Below, one piece after another: positions 1 through 11,505 of a stretch of 36,828 nt of DNA. Source of the stretch: Gemmatimonas sp. (GTDB taxonomy: Bacteria; Gemmatimonadota; Gemmatimonadetes; Gemmatimonadales; Gemmatimonadaceae); NCBI GenBank assembly GCA_025361705.1, contig JANYJW010000001.1:1-36828 (forward strand), in the 5' to 3' direction. The position numbers and the translations under genes are program-made. How positions within the stretch are numbered: the first letter of the stretch is position 1; each line of letters starts with the position of its first letter. The notes under the pieces were generated by a model that saw only the letters and a list, made by a program, of their open reading frames with translations, did not search any database and had not been told where the DNA came from.

Positions 1-414
1 GCGCCTGATTCCGCCGCGCCATCCCACCATGAACTTGTCGGCGTAGGAATTGAAGTCGACGAGGAGGATTCGCGCGTGGGGGTTCACCACGTCGCCCGCA
101 AGCCGAGCGAGTATCGTGCCGGCGTCGTTCACGACTATCAAACGGCGGGAGTCTTCGGTGCGCAGGACCAACCCTAGCTCGCACTCTGCGGCGTACGGGC
201 GATGGCGCCGCCCGCAGGCGCACACCCAATCTGGTGCGACGGAGCGCAGTTGAGTGACGGCATAGACTCGACGCGTCAGGCGCAATATGAGGTCGCGATC
301 GGCGATCTGGGCGGGACTCGCCATGGCATTCAGCAACAGGGAGAGGGTACGCAGCGCGAAGGGGTTGTGGGCAATCGACCTGCTACGCCCGCTCGTATGG
401 GATGGCTTGCTCAT
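1..414 (-). CDS. Unrecognised protein, C-terminus beyond window
   Basis: Translating the minus strand from ATG at 414-412 gives 138 codons without a stop that run off the left edge, so the C-terminus is missing. The protein starts MSKPSHTSGRSRS. It has a Leu-rich helix-like stretch (ALRTLSLLLNAMA), a CxC...H...C cluster at about residues 66-79 (VCACGRRHRPYAAEC) that could bind a metal, and a beta-rich segment ending in VDFNSYADKFMVGW. I do not recognise the family. No clear Shine-Dalgarno precedes the ATG; an internal ATG at 324 is an alternative start. It lies on the far side of a tRNA 3' fragment, so it probably belongs to a genomic island. That it is coding is inferred from protein-like composition and an open frame over 414 nt. 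Confidence 0.5.
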   Translation of the reverse strand, partial: MSKPSHTSGRSRSIAHNPFALRTLSLLLNAMASPAQIADRDLILRLTRRVYAVTQLRSVAPDWVCACGRRHRPYAAECELGLVLRTEDSRRLIVVNDAGTILARLAGDVVNPHARILLVDFNSYADKFMVGWRGGIRR

Positions 415-790
415 GCGCCGGTCCGATCGCGCCGCCAGCGACGAGCCATCCCAGCCTTGGCCGGGTATTCTTGCTGAGAGGGGCAACCCCCTTCGGTTGG
501 GTAGGTCGGCGGGCTTGCGAGCTTTGCCATATGATGCTCCAGGCTGTGGGTACGAGGCCCACAGTACCGGCATGGATCCCGTCGGCTCAAATTTCACGGG
601 CGTCGAAGTCGGCCCGGCTTGCGGCGTGCTGGCATCGCGTGGGACACTGGCGTCATGCCACGGAGGTACCGCAGTTGTACCGCAGTTGGAACCAGACATG
701 GCGTCCGGTTCGGGGTTCCAGAGAGGTCGGAACGTGCGTGATTCGTCTCTGAAGGTTAGATTTATGGGAGTAAGGGGGGCCGGGGGCGAC
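415..790. other. No convincing gene; probable end of genomic island
   Basis: I see no open frame here with convincing protein character. There is an 11-bp direct repeat (taccgcagttg) at 667-677 and 678-688, and a small inverted repeat (tgtggg/cccaca) near 545-563. The stretch separates the truncated minus-strand gene from a tRNA 3' fragment and looks somewhat less GC-rich than the rest of the window. The upstream signals of the minus-strand gene should lie in its left part, but I could not identify a promoter. Confidence 0.4.
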
Positions 791-837
791 CACGACTCAT
801 CATCGTGAGGTCGAGGGTTCGATCCCCTCCCCAGCTA
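791..837 (+). tRNA. 3' half of a tRNA (CAT anticodon), probable att site
   Basis: The sequence folds as the 3' half of a tRNA. Anticodon stem: cacga (791-795) / tcgtg (803-807), perfect, with 7-nt loop ctcatca giving anticodon CAT (Met or lysidine-Ile type). Variable loop: aggtc. T-arm: gaggg-ttcgatc-ccctc (813-829). Acceptor 3' strand: cccagct plus discriminator A (830-837). The 26 nt upstream contain neither a matching 5' acceptor strand (agctggg) nor a D-arm, so this is not a working tRNA. A copy running from the anticodon arm to the 3' end is what tyrosine-recombinase islands leave at the distal att site. Position 37 is C, which is unusual. Confidence 0.6.
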
Positions 838-850
838 TTCATGAAATACG

Positions 851-879
851 GCCCCGCTGGCGTCCTGCGCCAGCGGGGC
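851..879 (+). terminator. Strong hairpin after the tRNA fragment
   Basis: A perfect 12-bp stem (851-862 / 868-879) with loop tcctg lies 13 nt after the tRNA 3' fragment. No U-tract follows. It is probably the original terminator of the tRNA gene, left in place to the right of the att site, and may also shield the SDR gene downstream. Confidence 0.6.
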
Positions 880-1016
880 GTCATGTTCCGGGGCCGATCT
901 GGCGCGCAGCTCATGACGCGGCGGAGCGCCGCCGACAATTCTGTACACCCCCCGAGTACCCGCGCCTTCGTGACCAAACCCACCCCAAGCCAGCCGCCGC
1001 CATCGCGCCGCCGCCC

Positions 1017-2495
1017 ATGAACGCGGAGCGACCGCTGCGCGTGCTGGTCACCGGCGCCACCGGCTATATCGGGGGGCGTCTGGTGCCGCGCCTGCTGGCG
1101 GCGGGGCATCACGTGCGGTGCGCGGTGCGCAATCCCAGCCGGCTCGAGGGGTATCCGTGGCCCGGCGTGGAAATCGTGCCCGCCGACCTCGAAGAGCCCG
1201 ATGTCTTCTGGAACATCATGGACGGCATCGACGTCGCCTATTACCTGGTCCACTCGATGGCGGCGGGCGACGCCTTTCGCGAGCGCGACCGGCTGATGGC
1301 CACGTTCTTCGCCGACGCGGCGGCGAAGGCGGGGGTCAAGCGCATCATCTACCTCGGCGGGCTGGGCGACCCGGACACGGTGCACAGCAAGCACCTGGTG
1401 TCGCGGCAGGAAGTGGGACGATGCCTCGCGGCCACTGGCGTGCCGGTCATCGAATTCCGTGCGGCCGTCATCGTGGGGTCGGGCAGCGCGAGCTTCGAGA
1501 TGATCCGTCACCTCGTCGAACGGCTGCCGATCATGATCGCCCCGACGTGGGTGAAGACGCTGTGCCAGCCCATCGGCATCCGCTCGGTGCTCGAGTACCT
1601 CCAGGAGGCGCTCGACCATCCCACGGCGCGCGGCATCTATGAGATTGGCGGCGCCGACGTGCTGACGTATCGCGACATGATGCTGCGTTACGCCCGCATC
1701 CGGAACCTGCGGCGCTTCATCGTGCCCATTCCCGTGCCGCGTCCAGAACTGGCGGGGCAGTGGGTGAACCTCGTGACGCCCATCCCGTACAGCATTGCGC
1801 AGCCGCTCGTGGAGAGCCTGCAGCACCAGGTGGTGGTGCGCAGCGACGCTGCGCGCACGACGTTCAAGGTGGCGCCCATTGGCTACGACGAAGCCGTGAA
1901 GCTCGCGCTCACGCGCCTGGCCGAGGACAGCGTGATGACCACGTGGGCGTCGTCGATTTCGAGCCTCACGCAGGACCTCGGCGACGAGGATTTCCTGGGT
2001 GAGCACGAAGGCATGCTGCTCGATCGCAAGCGTCGGCGCGTCAAGGCGTCGCGCGAGCGTGTCTTTGAGGCGATCTGCCGCATTGGCGGCGAGTCAGGGT
2101 GGCCAGGCGGCGACCTGCTTTGGAAGCTGCGCGGCGTGATGGACCGCGTGGTGGGCGGTGTCGGCATGCGTCGCGGGCGTCGGCATCCGCGCGAACTGCG
2201 CGTGGGTGATCCGCTCGACTGGTGGCGCGTCGAGGCGCACGAGGAACCGCATTTGCTGCGTCTGCGGGCCGAGATGAAGCTGCCGGGGCGCGCCTGGCTG
2301 CAGTTCGAGGTGCTGCCCGACACGCACGGCTGCCGCCTGGAGCAGACGGCGTTCTTCGAGCCGTGGGGGATCGGCGGCTACCTGTACTGGTACGCGGTGT
2401 TGCCGTTCCACTACTTCGTCTTTCCGGGGATGATCAACGCGCTGAAGGCGTGGGCGGAGGCGGCGGAGTCGGAGGCAGCGGCAGCGGACGGATGA
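1017..2495 (+). CDS. NAD(P)-binding SDR / DUF2867 family protein (YbjT-like)
   Basis: 492 aa. The N-terminal Rossmann fold opens with LRVLVTGATGYIGGRLV, giving the GxxGxxG dinucleotide motif at residues 13-19, followed by an NmrA/YbjT-type extended-SDR body to about residue 300 (YYLVHSMAAGD and IIYLGGLGD stretches). I do not see a canonical YxxxK catalytic pair. The last ~170 residues resemble DUF2867, an SRPBCC-like domain often fused to this SDR type, with several Trp/Phe-rich strands and an ending near LPFHYFVFPGMINAL. Function is unknown; a redox or NAD(P)-sensing role is the family expectation. The ATG at 1017 directly precedes the Rossmann strand, but its ribosome site is weak. It converges on the cytochrome gene with a 6-bp gap. 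Confidence 0.88.
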   Translation: MNAERPLRVLVTGATGYIGGRLVPRLLAAGHHVRCAVRNPSRLEGYPWPGVEIVPADLEEPDVFWNIMDGIDVAYYLVHSMAAGDAFRERDRLMATFFADAAAKAGVKRIIYLGGLGDPDTVHSKHLVSRQEVGRCLAATGVPVIEFRAAVIVGSGSASFEMIRHLVERLPIMIAPTWVKTLCQPIGIRSVLEYLQEALDHPTARGIYEIGGADVLTYRDMMLRYARIRNLRRFIVPIPVPRPELAGQWVNLVTPIPYSIAQPLVESLQHQVVVRSDAARTTFKVAPIGYDEAVKLALTRLAEDSVMTTWASSISSLTQDLGDEDFLGEHEGMLLDRKRRRVKASRERVFEAICRIGGESGWPGGDLLWKLRGVMDRVVGGVGMRRGRRHPRELRVGDPLDWWRVEAHEEPHLLRLRAEMKLPGRAWLQFEVLPDTHGCRLEQTAFFEPWGIGGYLYWYAVLPFHYFVFPGMINALKAWAEAAESEAAAADG

Positions 2496-2501
2496 CTCCG
2501 C

Positions 2502-3047
2502 CTACTTGCCGCCCGAGTCGTGGACCGTCAGGTCGATATACGCGGTCGTCGGCTTCACGCCCGGCTTGGTGCCGCGCGGCAGGCGCACCGGATTGGGGCC
2601 CAGCGACTTGGTGTACTGATACATCGCGCGCAGGTCCTTCTCGGTGAACTTGGCGGCGTCATGCCACGGCATGGGCAGCTTGCCCTCGCCGCCGTCCGCG
2701 GTGCGCATCACTTCGACCCAGTGGTCCTCGCTCTGCCGGTCGGCAACCTGGCGCAGGTTCTTGCCGTACGCCGTGCCCCACGCGCCATAGTAGCCCACCG
2801 GGTTGCCGGTGAGCTGGTCGGCCTTGGGCACGTTCCCCTTCTTTTCCGTCCAGCCGGCGGTGTGGCAGTCGTGGCAGCTGGCGACCACCATCAGGTACTC
2901 GCCGGCTGCGATCGGGCTCGAGGCGCTCACGAAGGGCGGGGTGTCTTGCCGCGGGGCGCGGGCGGTGGCCGTCGTGGCGGAGATGGCGGCGACGAGCGCG
3001 CAGGCGGCAAGGCTGCCGGTGAGCAGGATGAGGCGGGACCGCGTCAT
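2502..3047 (-). CDS. Exported class I c-type cytochrome
   Basis: 181 aa. An N-terminal signal peptide (about 1-30, Arg-rich start then an Ala/Leu/Val core) is followed by a single haem-attachment motif CHDCH at residues 58-62. Met126 in KLPMPWHD is the likely distal axial ligand. The tail FTEKDLRAMYQYTKSLGP is typical of the C-terminal helix of diheme-dehydrogenase-subunit-like and other class I cytochromes c. It should be a periplasmic electron carrier. No dehydrogenase partner is encoded beside it. It is convergent with the SDR gene and lies 85 bp downstream of the hybrid kinase gene on the same strand, so the two may be co-transcribed, although their functions look unrelated. Confidence 0.92.
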   Translation of the reverse strand: MTRSRLILLTGSLAACALVAAISATTATARAPRQDTPPFVSASSPIAAGEYLMVVASCHDCHTAGWTEKKGNVPKADQLTGNPVGYYGAWGTAYGKNLRQVADRQSEDHWVEVMRTADGGEGKLPMPWHDAAKFTEKDLRAMYQYTKSLGPNPVRLPRGTKPGVKPTTAYIDLTVHDSGGK

Positions 3048-3132
3048 TACGAAGAAACTCCGTCCGTGGGGGAGGGGCGACAGGGCGCGCGGAGCGCGCG
3101 ACCGGCAATTTTACCCTTGGCGCGCCCAAGTG

Positions 3133-5937
<2,805 letters not shown>

Positions 5938-6027
5938 GTGGCCGGACAGAAGGTGGCCTCTGCGCTCGGAGAGGGCAAGCTGACGGCGGGGTGGCGACGG
6001 CGGGGTGGCGCGCCGGACAATGCGCAC

Positions 6028-6033
6028 TACTAT
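6028..6033 (+). promoter_or_regulatory. Candidate -10 element for the riboswitch transcript
   Basis: TACTAT lies about 18 nt before the first conserved riboswitch base and would place the transcript start near 6040. A -35 element is only weakly suggested (ggaca near 6015-6019). This is inferred from position and base match alone. Confidence 0.3.
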
Positions 6034-6046
6034 TAGGACATTGCCG

Positions 6047-6124
6047 CCAGGGGTATTCCGGCTAGCGCCGGAGTTGAGAAAGACCCGTGGAACCTGATCC
6101 GGATCATACCGGCGTAGGGAGTGC
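6047..6124 (+). promoter_or_regulatory. TPP riboswitch (THI element)
   Basis: The consensus is easy to read. GGGGT at 6050-6054 has its last four bases pairing with ACCC at 6083-6086 (P2). A variable P3 hairpin tccggc/gccgga spans 6057-6072 with loop tagc. A TTGAGA box sits at 6074-6079, ACCTGATCC at 6092-6100, and GGATCATACCGGCGTAGGGA at 6101-6120. These match the thiamine-pyrophosphate aptamer. It lies on the plus strand 5' of the TonB-dependent receptor gene, which identifies that receptor's likely cargo. High TPP should reduce expression. Confidence 0.95.
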
Positions 6125-6147
6125 GGCGTGTCGCGGCGGTTTCCGTT

Positions 6148-6173
6148 GCGCCACCCACTCGGCCGGGTGGCGC
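6148..6173 (+). terminator. Hairpin in riboswitch expression platform
   Basis: A perfect 9-bp stem gcgccaccc (6148-6156) / gggtggcgc (6165-6173) lies 24 nt after the aptamer and about 60 nt before the receptor start codon. No U-tract follows. It could be a factor-assisted terminator or one arm of a switch acting on translation; the sequence alone does not decide. Confidence 0.45.
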
Positions 6174-6236
6174 ATTGCGTATGCGCCGCCCGGTCGGGCC
6201 CACTTCCGGATCGCACCTATTCCAGGCGAACCGGCC

Positions 6237-8264
6237 ATGCTGCCAGTGCTTATCGTCGCGGCGACTCTCGCCGCCCAGATCCCGACGCCGGCCGATTCGT
6301 CGCGCCGGGCTCGAACCGACACCCTCGAACGCGTGACGGTGCGGGCCGTCCGCGCCGGCGGCGCCGCACCGCTGAGCGAGCGCACCCTCACGCGCGACGA
6401 GCTGCAACGCGGCTACTCCGGGCAGGAGGCGCCGCTGCTGCTCACGCGAGTACCGGGCATCACGGCGTACTCCGAGAGCGGTTCCTTTACCGGCTACAGC
6501 TACCTGCGCCTGCGCGGTCTCGACCAGAATCGCGTGAACCTGTCGTTCGACGGCATTCCGCTGAACGATCCCGAGGATCAGGCATTCTATTTTTCCAACG
6601 TGCCCGACTTTGCCAACAGCGTGCAATCGGTGCAGGTGCAGCGCGGCACCGGCACGAGCGCCTTTGGCACGGCGTCGTACGCCGGATCGGTCAACTTCCA
6701 GTCGCTCGACCTCGCGGCGGCGCAGCGCGGCGGTGAATTGCAGCTCTCGGGCGGCAGCTTTGACACGCGGCGCGCGGCGCTGCAATGGCGCTCGGGGCTC
6801 GTGGGCGGGCGGTGGGCGATGGCGGCGCGGGCGACGTCGCACCAGACCGACGGCTTCCGCCGCCACTCGGGCAATAACGCCTCGTCGGGGTTCTTCTCGG
6901 CAGCATACTACGGCAACCGCGACGTCGTGAAGTTCACGGCCTTCGCCGGGCTGTCGAAGCTGCGGTCATCGTACTACGCCGCCGACGAGGCCACCGCGCG
7001 CACCGACCCGCGCGCCAACCCGATGGGGCTCAACGAACGCGACCGGTTTTCGCAGGTCTTCTGGAACCTGCAGCACGTGCGTGCCGTGGGGGCGCACGCC
7101 GTGTGGACCACCACCATCTATCGGCAGGGAGCCGGGGGCTGGTTCGACGTGGCCGTTGACCCGGAGCTCTGGCGCTTCAACCTGTCGTACAGCTGGTACG
7201 GGGCGCTCAGCACCTATTCGTATCGACGCGGCGCCGTGGCGTTTGATGCGGGCGCGCACGTGATGCGCTATCATCGCGACCACTTTCTCGAGGTCTGGCC
7301 GGCGCTCGATGCGCGCGTGTACGACAACACGGGACGCAAGGACGAGCAGGCCGCGTTTGCCAAGCTGCAGGTGACGCGCGGGCGCGCCACCTGGTTTGGC
7401 GACCTGCAGCTGCGCCGCGCCGGTTTCACATACCTCCCCGATCGCCATGCCGGTGTGGCCGGGCCGTCCATCGACTGGGGCTTCCTGAATCCGCGGGCCG
7501 GCGTCACGTGGCGCCAGACGCCGGCGCTGTCGCTGTTTGCCTCGGTGGGCGCGGTGCGCCGCGAGCCGACGCGCGACGACATGTTTGTGGGGGCCGACAA
7601 CCTCGACGCCACCAACGCAGCGTCCATCCTGCCGCTCGATCACGTGCGGCCCGAGCGCGTCACCGACTACGAGGCGGGGTTCGCCTGGGTGCGCAGCGCG
7701 CTGCGCGTCTCAGCCAACCTCTTTGCGATGGAGTTCCGCGAGGAGATTGCACCGGTGGGTGCGCTGAGCCTCACCGGGTCTCCGCTGCGCGTCAACGTGG
7801 GGGCGTCGCATCGGCGGGGCTTCGAGGGGGAGCTCCGGTGGCAGGCGGCGCGCGGCGTGTCGCTCGATGCCACGCTGGCGCTCACCGATGCACGCATCAA
7901 CCGCTTTGTCGATGCATCCACGAGCACGACCTACAGGGACGTGCGGTCACGGCTGACGCCGCGCGCGGTGGCTACGCAGGCGGTGGAATGGAAGTTGCCG
8001 CAGGGGTTCGCGCTGCAGGCGGAGGCGCGTGAACTGTCCGAGTCGCCGCTCACGAATACGGGCAATCGCGCCGCCGTACTGCCAGGCTACGTGCTGGCCG
8101 ACGCGGCGCTTTCGTGGGCGCACGGTGCGTCGGCTGTGACAGTGCGCGTCAACAACGTGCTCGACCGCATCGCGTTCGGCGGCGGGTATGCGAGCGGCGG
8201 CGCCAACTATGTCTTTCCCTTCGCAACCAGGCATGTGATGGTCGATCTGCGGCGCACGTTCTAG
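6237..8264 (+). CDS. TonB-dependent receptor, probable thiamine uptake
   Basis: 675 aa. A short signal peptide (MLPVLIVAATLAAQ) is followed by a TonB-box-like segment (TLERVTVRAV). The plug domain includes the LLTRVPGI, YLRLRGLDQNRVNLSFDGIPLND and VQVQRGTGTSAFGTASYAGSVNF signatures. A long amphipathic beta-barrel follows and ends in a terminal Phe (VDLRRTF), as outer-membrane proteins do. The upstream TPP riboswitch indicates thiamine, TPP or a thiamine precursor as substrate, as in thiamine receptors of other Gram-negative bacteria. The ATG at 6237 is chosen because the signal peptide begins there; the longer open frame upstream runs into the aptamer. No inner-membrane thiamine transporter or biosynthesis gene lies nearby. 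Confidence 0.93.
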   Translation: MLPVLIVAATLAAQIPTPADSSRRARTDTLERVTVRAVRAGGAAPLSERTLTRDELQRGYSGQEAPLLLTRVPGITAYSESGSFTGYSYLRLRGLDQNRVNLSFDGIPLNDPEDQAFYFSNVPDFANSVQSVQVQRGTGTSAFGTASYAGSVNFQSLDLAAAQRGGELQLSGGSFDTRRAALQWRSGLVGGRWAMAARATSHQTDGFRRHSGNNASSGFFSAAYYGNRDVVKFTAFAGLSKLRSSYYAADEATARTDPRANPMGLNERDRFSQVFWNLQHVRAVGAHAVWTTTIYRQGAGGWFDVAVDPELWRFNLSYSWYGALSTYSYRRGAVAFDAGAHVMRYHRDHFLEVWPALDARVYDNTGRKDEQAAFAKLQVTRGRATWFGDLQLRRAGFTYLPDRHAGVAGPSIDWGFLNPRAGVTWRQTPALSLFASVGAVRREPTRDDMFVGADNLDATNAASILPLDHVRPERVTDYEAGFAWVRSALRVSANLFAMEFREEIAPVGALSLTGSPLRVNVGASHRRGFEGELRWQAARGVSLDATLALTDARINRFVDASTSTTYRDVRSRLTPRAVATQAVEWKLPQGFALQAEARELSESPLTNTGNRAAVLPGYVLADAALSWAHGASAVTVRVNNVLDRIAFGGGYASGGANYVFPFATRHVMVDLRRTF

Positions 8265-8325
8265 CCCGGCAACCCGGGGTCAGGCCTTCCGCCGGGGGCG
8301 ACAGGCGTATCTTTACGGGAATGAG

Positions 8326-11300
8326 GTGTCCTTCGTGACCGCGCCCTCGGGGCGCACGCGCCCCGCCCTCGACGGGCTGTCCCTCGCGCTGCTTGCGCTG
8401 GGGATGCTCGTGTGCATCCTGGTCTGGTCGCAGCAGCGCATGCAGCATCAGGCGACGGCGCGGCAGGCCGAGATCGTGCGTGCCGAGCAGGACCTGCGCC
8501 TCGACCTGTATCAGGCGCATTTGATGGTCGAGGAGCTCATGGCCGGCGAGCGCGGGCCGAACGCCGCGCACGACATCGACGCCCGGTATGAGCACGCGCT
8601 GCGCCTCATCGAGTACCTCGCCGATGAATCGGTGGCGGGCGACCGGACCGCAGTGGGTGACCCGCTGCTGACCGACCGGGTGGCCACGTTGCGCGGTCAG
8701 GTGAACACGCTCCGCCAGCTGGGCGCCCTGCGCGTTGCCCGTGCGTCGCTGTCGCGGATCGTCGACGACTCCATTGACGCGCGCTTCGATGGCACGTTCC
8801 GTTCGGCGTCCGCCGAATTGCAGTCCATTGCCGAGAGCCTGGAGGCGACGAGCCGTCGGTCGGCCGTGTTGCTCGACCGGCTGGAACTGGCCCTCGATGC
8901 CCTGCTGGTCGTGCTCTTCAGCCTTGGGGCGGTTGTCGTGGGTCGGCAGCGCCGCGCGCAACGCGAGGCGCTGGCCCAGCTCGAGGCGCAGGTGGAGTCC
9001 AGCACGCGGGAGGTGCTGGCGCGGGAGGCCAAGGCGCGCGCGCTGCTCAATTCCACCATCGACGCCATCATTACCGCCGATGACACGGGGTTGATTACCG
9101 GGTGCAATCCGGCGGCCGAGCGACTGTTCGGCTGGTCGGAGGCGGAGTTGATGCGCCTGCGGGTCCGCGAACTGATGAGTGAGCCGTACCGCTCGCTCTC
9201 GTCGCAGGCCCTGGGTGCCTATTTCCTGCGAGCGCGAGACAGCGTGCGCGGCGTCAGCGAGATCGTGGCCGGGCGTCGCCGCGATGGCCGCGACCTGGTG
9301 ATCGACATGTCGCTCAGCGCCGTCCGCACCATCGATGCCACGTTCTACATGGCGGTGATGCGCGACATTGGCGACCGCGTGGCGGCGGAGCAGCGTTTTC
9401 AGGTGATCTTCGCGCACGCCACGTCGGCGCACTTCCTGCTGCGCGGGGCCGACATCACCGACTGCAACAGTGCGGCGGTGCGGCTCTTTGCCGCGACCGC
9501 GCAGGAGGCGCTGGTGGGGCAATCGCTGGGGACGCTCGTCCCCGAGCGACAGGCGGCCGGCGAAATATCCAGCGCAGTGATTGCCGGGCTGCTGGCGCGT
9601 GACGGCGCGCGCGGCGCGCACCGGGGCGAGTTGCAGTTCCGCCGCCTCGACGGGTCGCACTTCGCGGCCGAGGTCACGTTCACGCCGGTGGAGCTGGAAG
9701 GCGAGGACATCACCCTGCTCGAAGTGGACGACCTGTCGGAACGGCGACAGAGCGAGCGGGCGCTGGTCGTCGCCAAGGAAACCGCCGAGGCCGCGGCGCG
9801 TGCCAAGAGCCAGTTCCTCGCGACGGTCTCGCATGAAATCCGCACGCCGATGAATGGCATCATCGGCATGACGGGGCTGCTGCTCGAGAGCGGGCTCGAC
9901 GACAAGCAGCGGCAGTACACGCAGGCGGTGAAGTCCTCGGCCGACTCGCTGCTGTCCATCATCAACGACATCCTCGATTTCTCCAAGGTCGAGGCCGGCA
10001 AGCTGACCATCGAGCCGCTGCCGTTTGACCTCGTTGGGACGCTGGAAGAAGCGTGCGATCTGCTCGCGCCGCGCGCCGACGAAAAGAAGATCGCCCTGGC
10101 GCTGCACGTCGGCCGCGGGGTGCCGACGCAGTTTGTCGGCGACGCGGGGCGCATTCGGCAGATGACGCTCAACCTGCTGTCGAACGCGGTGAAGTTCACG
10201 ACGTTCGGGCATGTGGTGCTTGAAGTGGACGTCCTCGAGCGCCGTGGCACCGCGGCCACGGTGCGCCTGTCGGTGCATGACACGGGCATCGGTATTCCCG
10301 ATGCACAGCAATCGCGCATCTTCGAGGACTTCAGCCAGGGCGACGCGTCGATGTCGCGGCGGTTCGGCGGCACGGGACTGGGACTTGCCATCACACGGCG
10401 CCTCGCCGAGATGATGGGTGGCGCGGCGGGGTTCCGCTCGGTCGAGGGGCGCGGGTCGACGTTCTGGATCACCATCCACCTCACGGTGCCTGCCGATTCG
10501 GGCGAGGCATCTCCGATGCCCGACCTGGCGGGCCGGCGCGTGCTTCTCGTCGATGCGCATGAAGTGACGCGCCGCGCCATCGCCCAGCGCCTCGAGGCGT
10601 TCGGCATGCACGTCGACACGCGCGCGCTCTGCGACCATGGATTGCAATTGATGCGCCAGACTGCCGGCGCCGGCACGCCGTACGACGTCGTCTTCGTCGA
10701 GACGGGCACGCGCACGAGCGAGAATCGGGAGTTCGCGGCGGCGATGCGCGCTGAACGCGCGCTGGCCGCCACGCCGCTCGTCCTGCTGGCCAGCGCGAGT
10801 GACGGCGTGGCCGAGGAGATGGCGCAAGCGCAGGGCTATGTGGACGTGGTCACCAAGCCGGCCCACGGCAGCGCGCTGCTGGGTGCGATGCGCCGTGCGC
10901 GGGCGCATCGCGAGCGCGCAGCGGCGGCGCCGGGCGACGGTGGGGCGGGGGCGCGGGGCAAGCCGCGCGGCCGGCCAGCGGGTACGGCGCCGGCGGACGT
11001 CGCCGCGGGTGTCGGCGCGAGCGGGGCGGCGAGCGTCCTGACGACCGCCGAGACGGAAGCTGCGGGCCCGCGCGTGCTGCTCGCCGAGGACAATCCGGTC
11101 AACCAGCTGGTGGCGCGCGCACTGCTGGAGCGGGCGGGCTGCGTCGTGCAGCTCGCCGGCAACGGCGAGGAAGCAGTGGTGATGTCGTCCGTGGGCACCT
11201 TCGACATCATCTTCATGGACTGCCAGATGCCGGTGCTCGACGGCTACGCGGCCACCGCCGCCATTCGGCGGCGCGAGGGCGACGCACGGCGCACGCCCGT

Positions 11301-11442
11301 GATTGCGATGACGGCCAATGCGATGCCGGGTGACCGGGAACGCTGCCTGGCGGCCGGCATGGACGACTACATCGCCAAGCCGATCGACGACGCGCGTCTC
11401 AAGAGCGCCCTCGAACAATGGGTGCCGAGCGCGCCACGGTGA
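8326..11442 (+). CDS. Membrane hybrid kinase, two PAS and two receivers (one degenerate)
   Basis: 1038 aa from a GTG start. TM helices at about 17-34 and 186-206 bracket a helical extracytoplasmic sensor of about 150 residues (four-helix-bundle type by appearance). Two PAS domains follow (about 235-350 and 357-470), then HisKA with [15 protein letters not shown] (His503), ATPase domain (DTGIG at 652-656, GGTGLGLAI) and two receivers. Receiver 1 (about 737-860) has VVFVETG where LMDxxMP is expected: Glu792 replaces the phosphoacceptor Asp, although KP at 844 is kept. Receiver 2 is intact (Asp965, Lys1018). An Ala/Gly/Pro-rich linker of about 50 residues joins them. No HPt. It lies 61 bp after the thiamine receptor gene; transcription from the same promoter is possible but not evident. 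Confidence 0.94.
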   Translation: MSFVTAPSGRTRPALDGLSLALLALGMLVCILVWSQQRMQHQATARQAEIVRAEQDLRLDLYQAHLMVEELMAGERGPNAAHDIDARYEHALRLIEYLADESVAGDRTAVGDPLLTDRVATLRGQVNTLRQLGALRVARASLSRIVDDSIDARFDGTFRSASAELQSIAESLEATSRRSAVLLDRLELALDALLVVLFSLGAVVVGRQRRAQREALAQLEAQVESSTREVLAREAKARALLNSTIDAIITADDTGLITGCNPAAERLFGWSEAELMRLRVRELMSEPYRSLSSQALGAYFLRARDSVRGVSEIVAGRRRDGRDLVIDMSLSAVRTIDATFYMAVMRDIGDRVAAEQRFQVIFAHATSAHFLLRGADITDCNSAAVRLFAATAQEALVGQSLGTLVPERQAAGEISSAVIAGLLARDGARGAHRGELQFRRLDGSHFAAEVTFTPVELEGEDITLLEVDDLSERRQSERALVVAKETAEAAARAKSQFLATVSHEIRTPMNGIIGMTGLLLESGLDDKQRQYTQAVKSSADSLLSIINDILDFSKVEAGKLTIEPLPFDLVGTLEEACDLLAPRADEKKIALALHVGRGVPTQFVGDAGRIRQMTLNLLSNAVKFTTFGHVVLEVDVLERRGTAATVRLSVHDTGIGIPDAQQSRIFEDFSQGDASMSRRFGGTGLGLAITRRLAEMMGGAAGFRSVEGRGSTFWITIHLTVPADSGEASPMPDLAGRRVLLVDAHEVTRRAIAQRLEAFGMHVDTRALCDHGLQLMRQTAGAGTPYDVVFVETGTRTSENREFAAAMRAERALAATPLVLLASASDGVAEEMAQAQGYVDVVTKPAHGSALLGAMRRARAHRERAAAAPGDGGAGARGKPRGRPAGTAPADVAAGVGASGAASVLTTAETEAAGPRVLLAEDNPVNQLVARALLERAGCVVQLAGNGEEAVVMSSVGTFDIIFMDCQMPVLDGYAATAAIRRREGDARRTPVIAMTANAMPGDRERCLAAGMDDYIAKPIDDARLKSALEQWVPSAPR

Positions 11443-11446
11443 TGCG

Positions 11447-11477
11447 GCGACGGGGCCGCCAATGGCGGCCCCGTCGC
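11447..11477. terminator. Bidirectional terminator hairpin
   Basis: A perfect 14-bp inverted repeat (11447-11460 / 11464-11477) with a 3-nt loop starts 4 nt after the hybrid kinase stop and 29 nt before the end of the convergent FKBP gene. It can serve both strands. It has no long U-tract on either side. Confidence 0.75.
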
Positions 11478-11505
11478 TTGGACTTCCGTCGGCCGTCAGC
11501 CGCGC

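Noticed and set aside
791..837. Functional tRNA-Met gene
   Set aside because: No 5' acceptor strand or D-arm could be found in the bases upstream, so only the 3' half is present.
762..2006. Long open frame antisense to the SDR gene
   Set aside because: The SDR frame has a clear Rossmann motif. The antisense product is His/Arg/Ala-rich without domain signals, which GC-rich codon bias explains.
5938..6216. N-terminal extension of the first hybrid kinase
   Set aside because: The extension would run antisense through the TPP riboswitch and place an Arg/Pro-rich segment before the TM helix. ATG 5937 gives a normal membrane start.
6087..6236. N-terminal extension of the TonB receptor
   Set aside because: It begins inside the TPP aptamer, and the signal peptide starts at 6237.
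8149..11418. 1089-codon open frame antisense to the second hybrid kinase
   Set aside because: The plus-strand kinase has every expected motif. The antisense product is low-complexity and Arg/His-rich.
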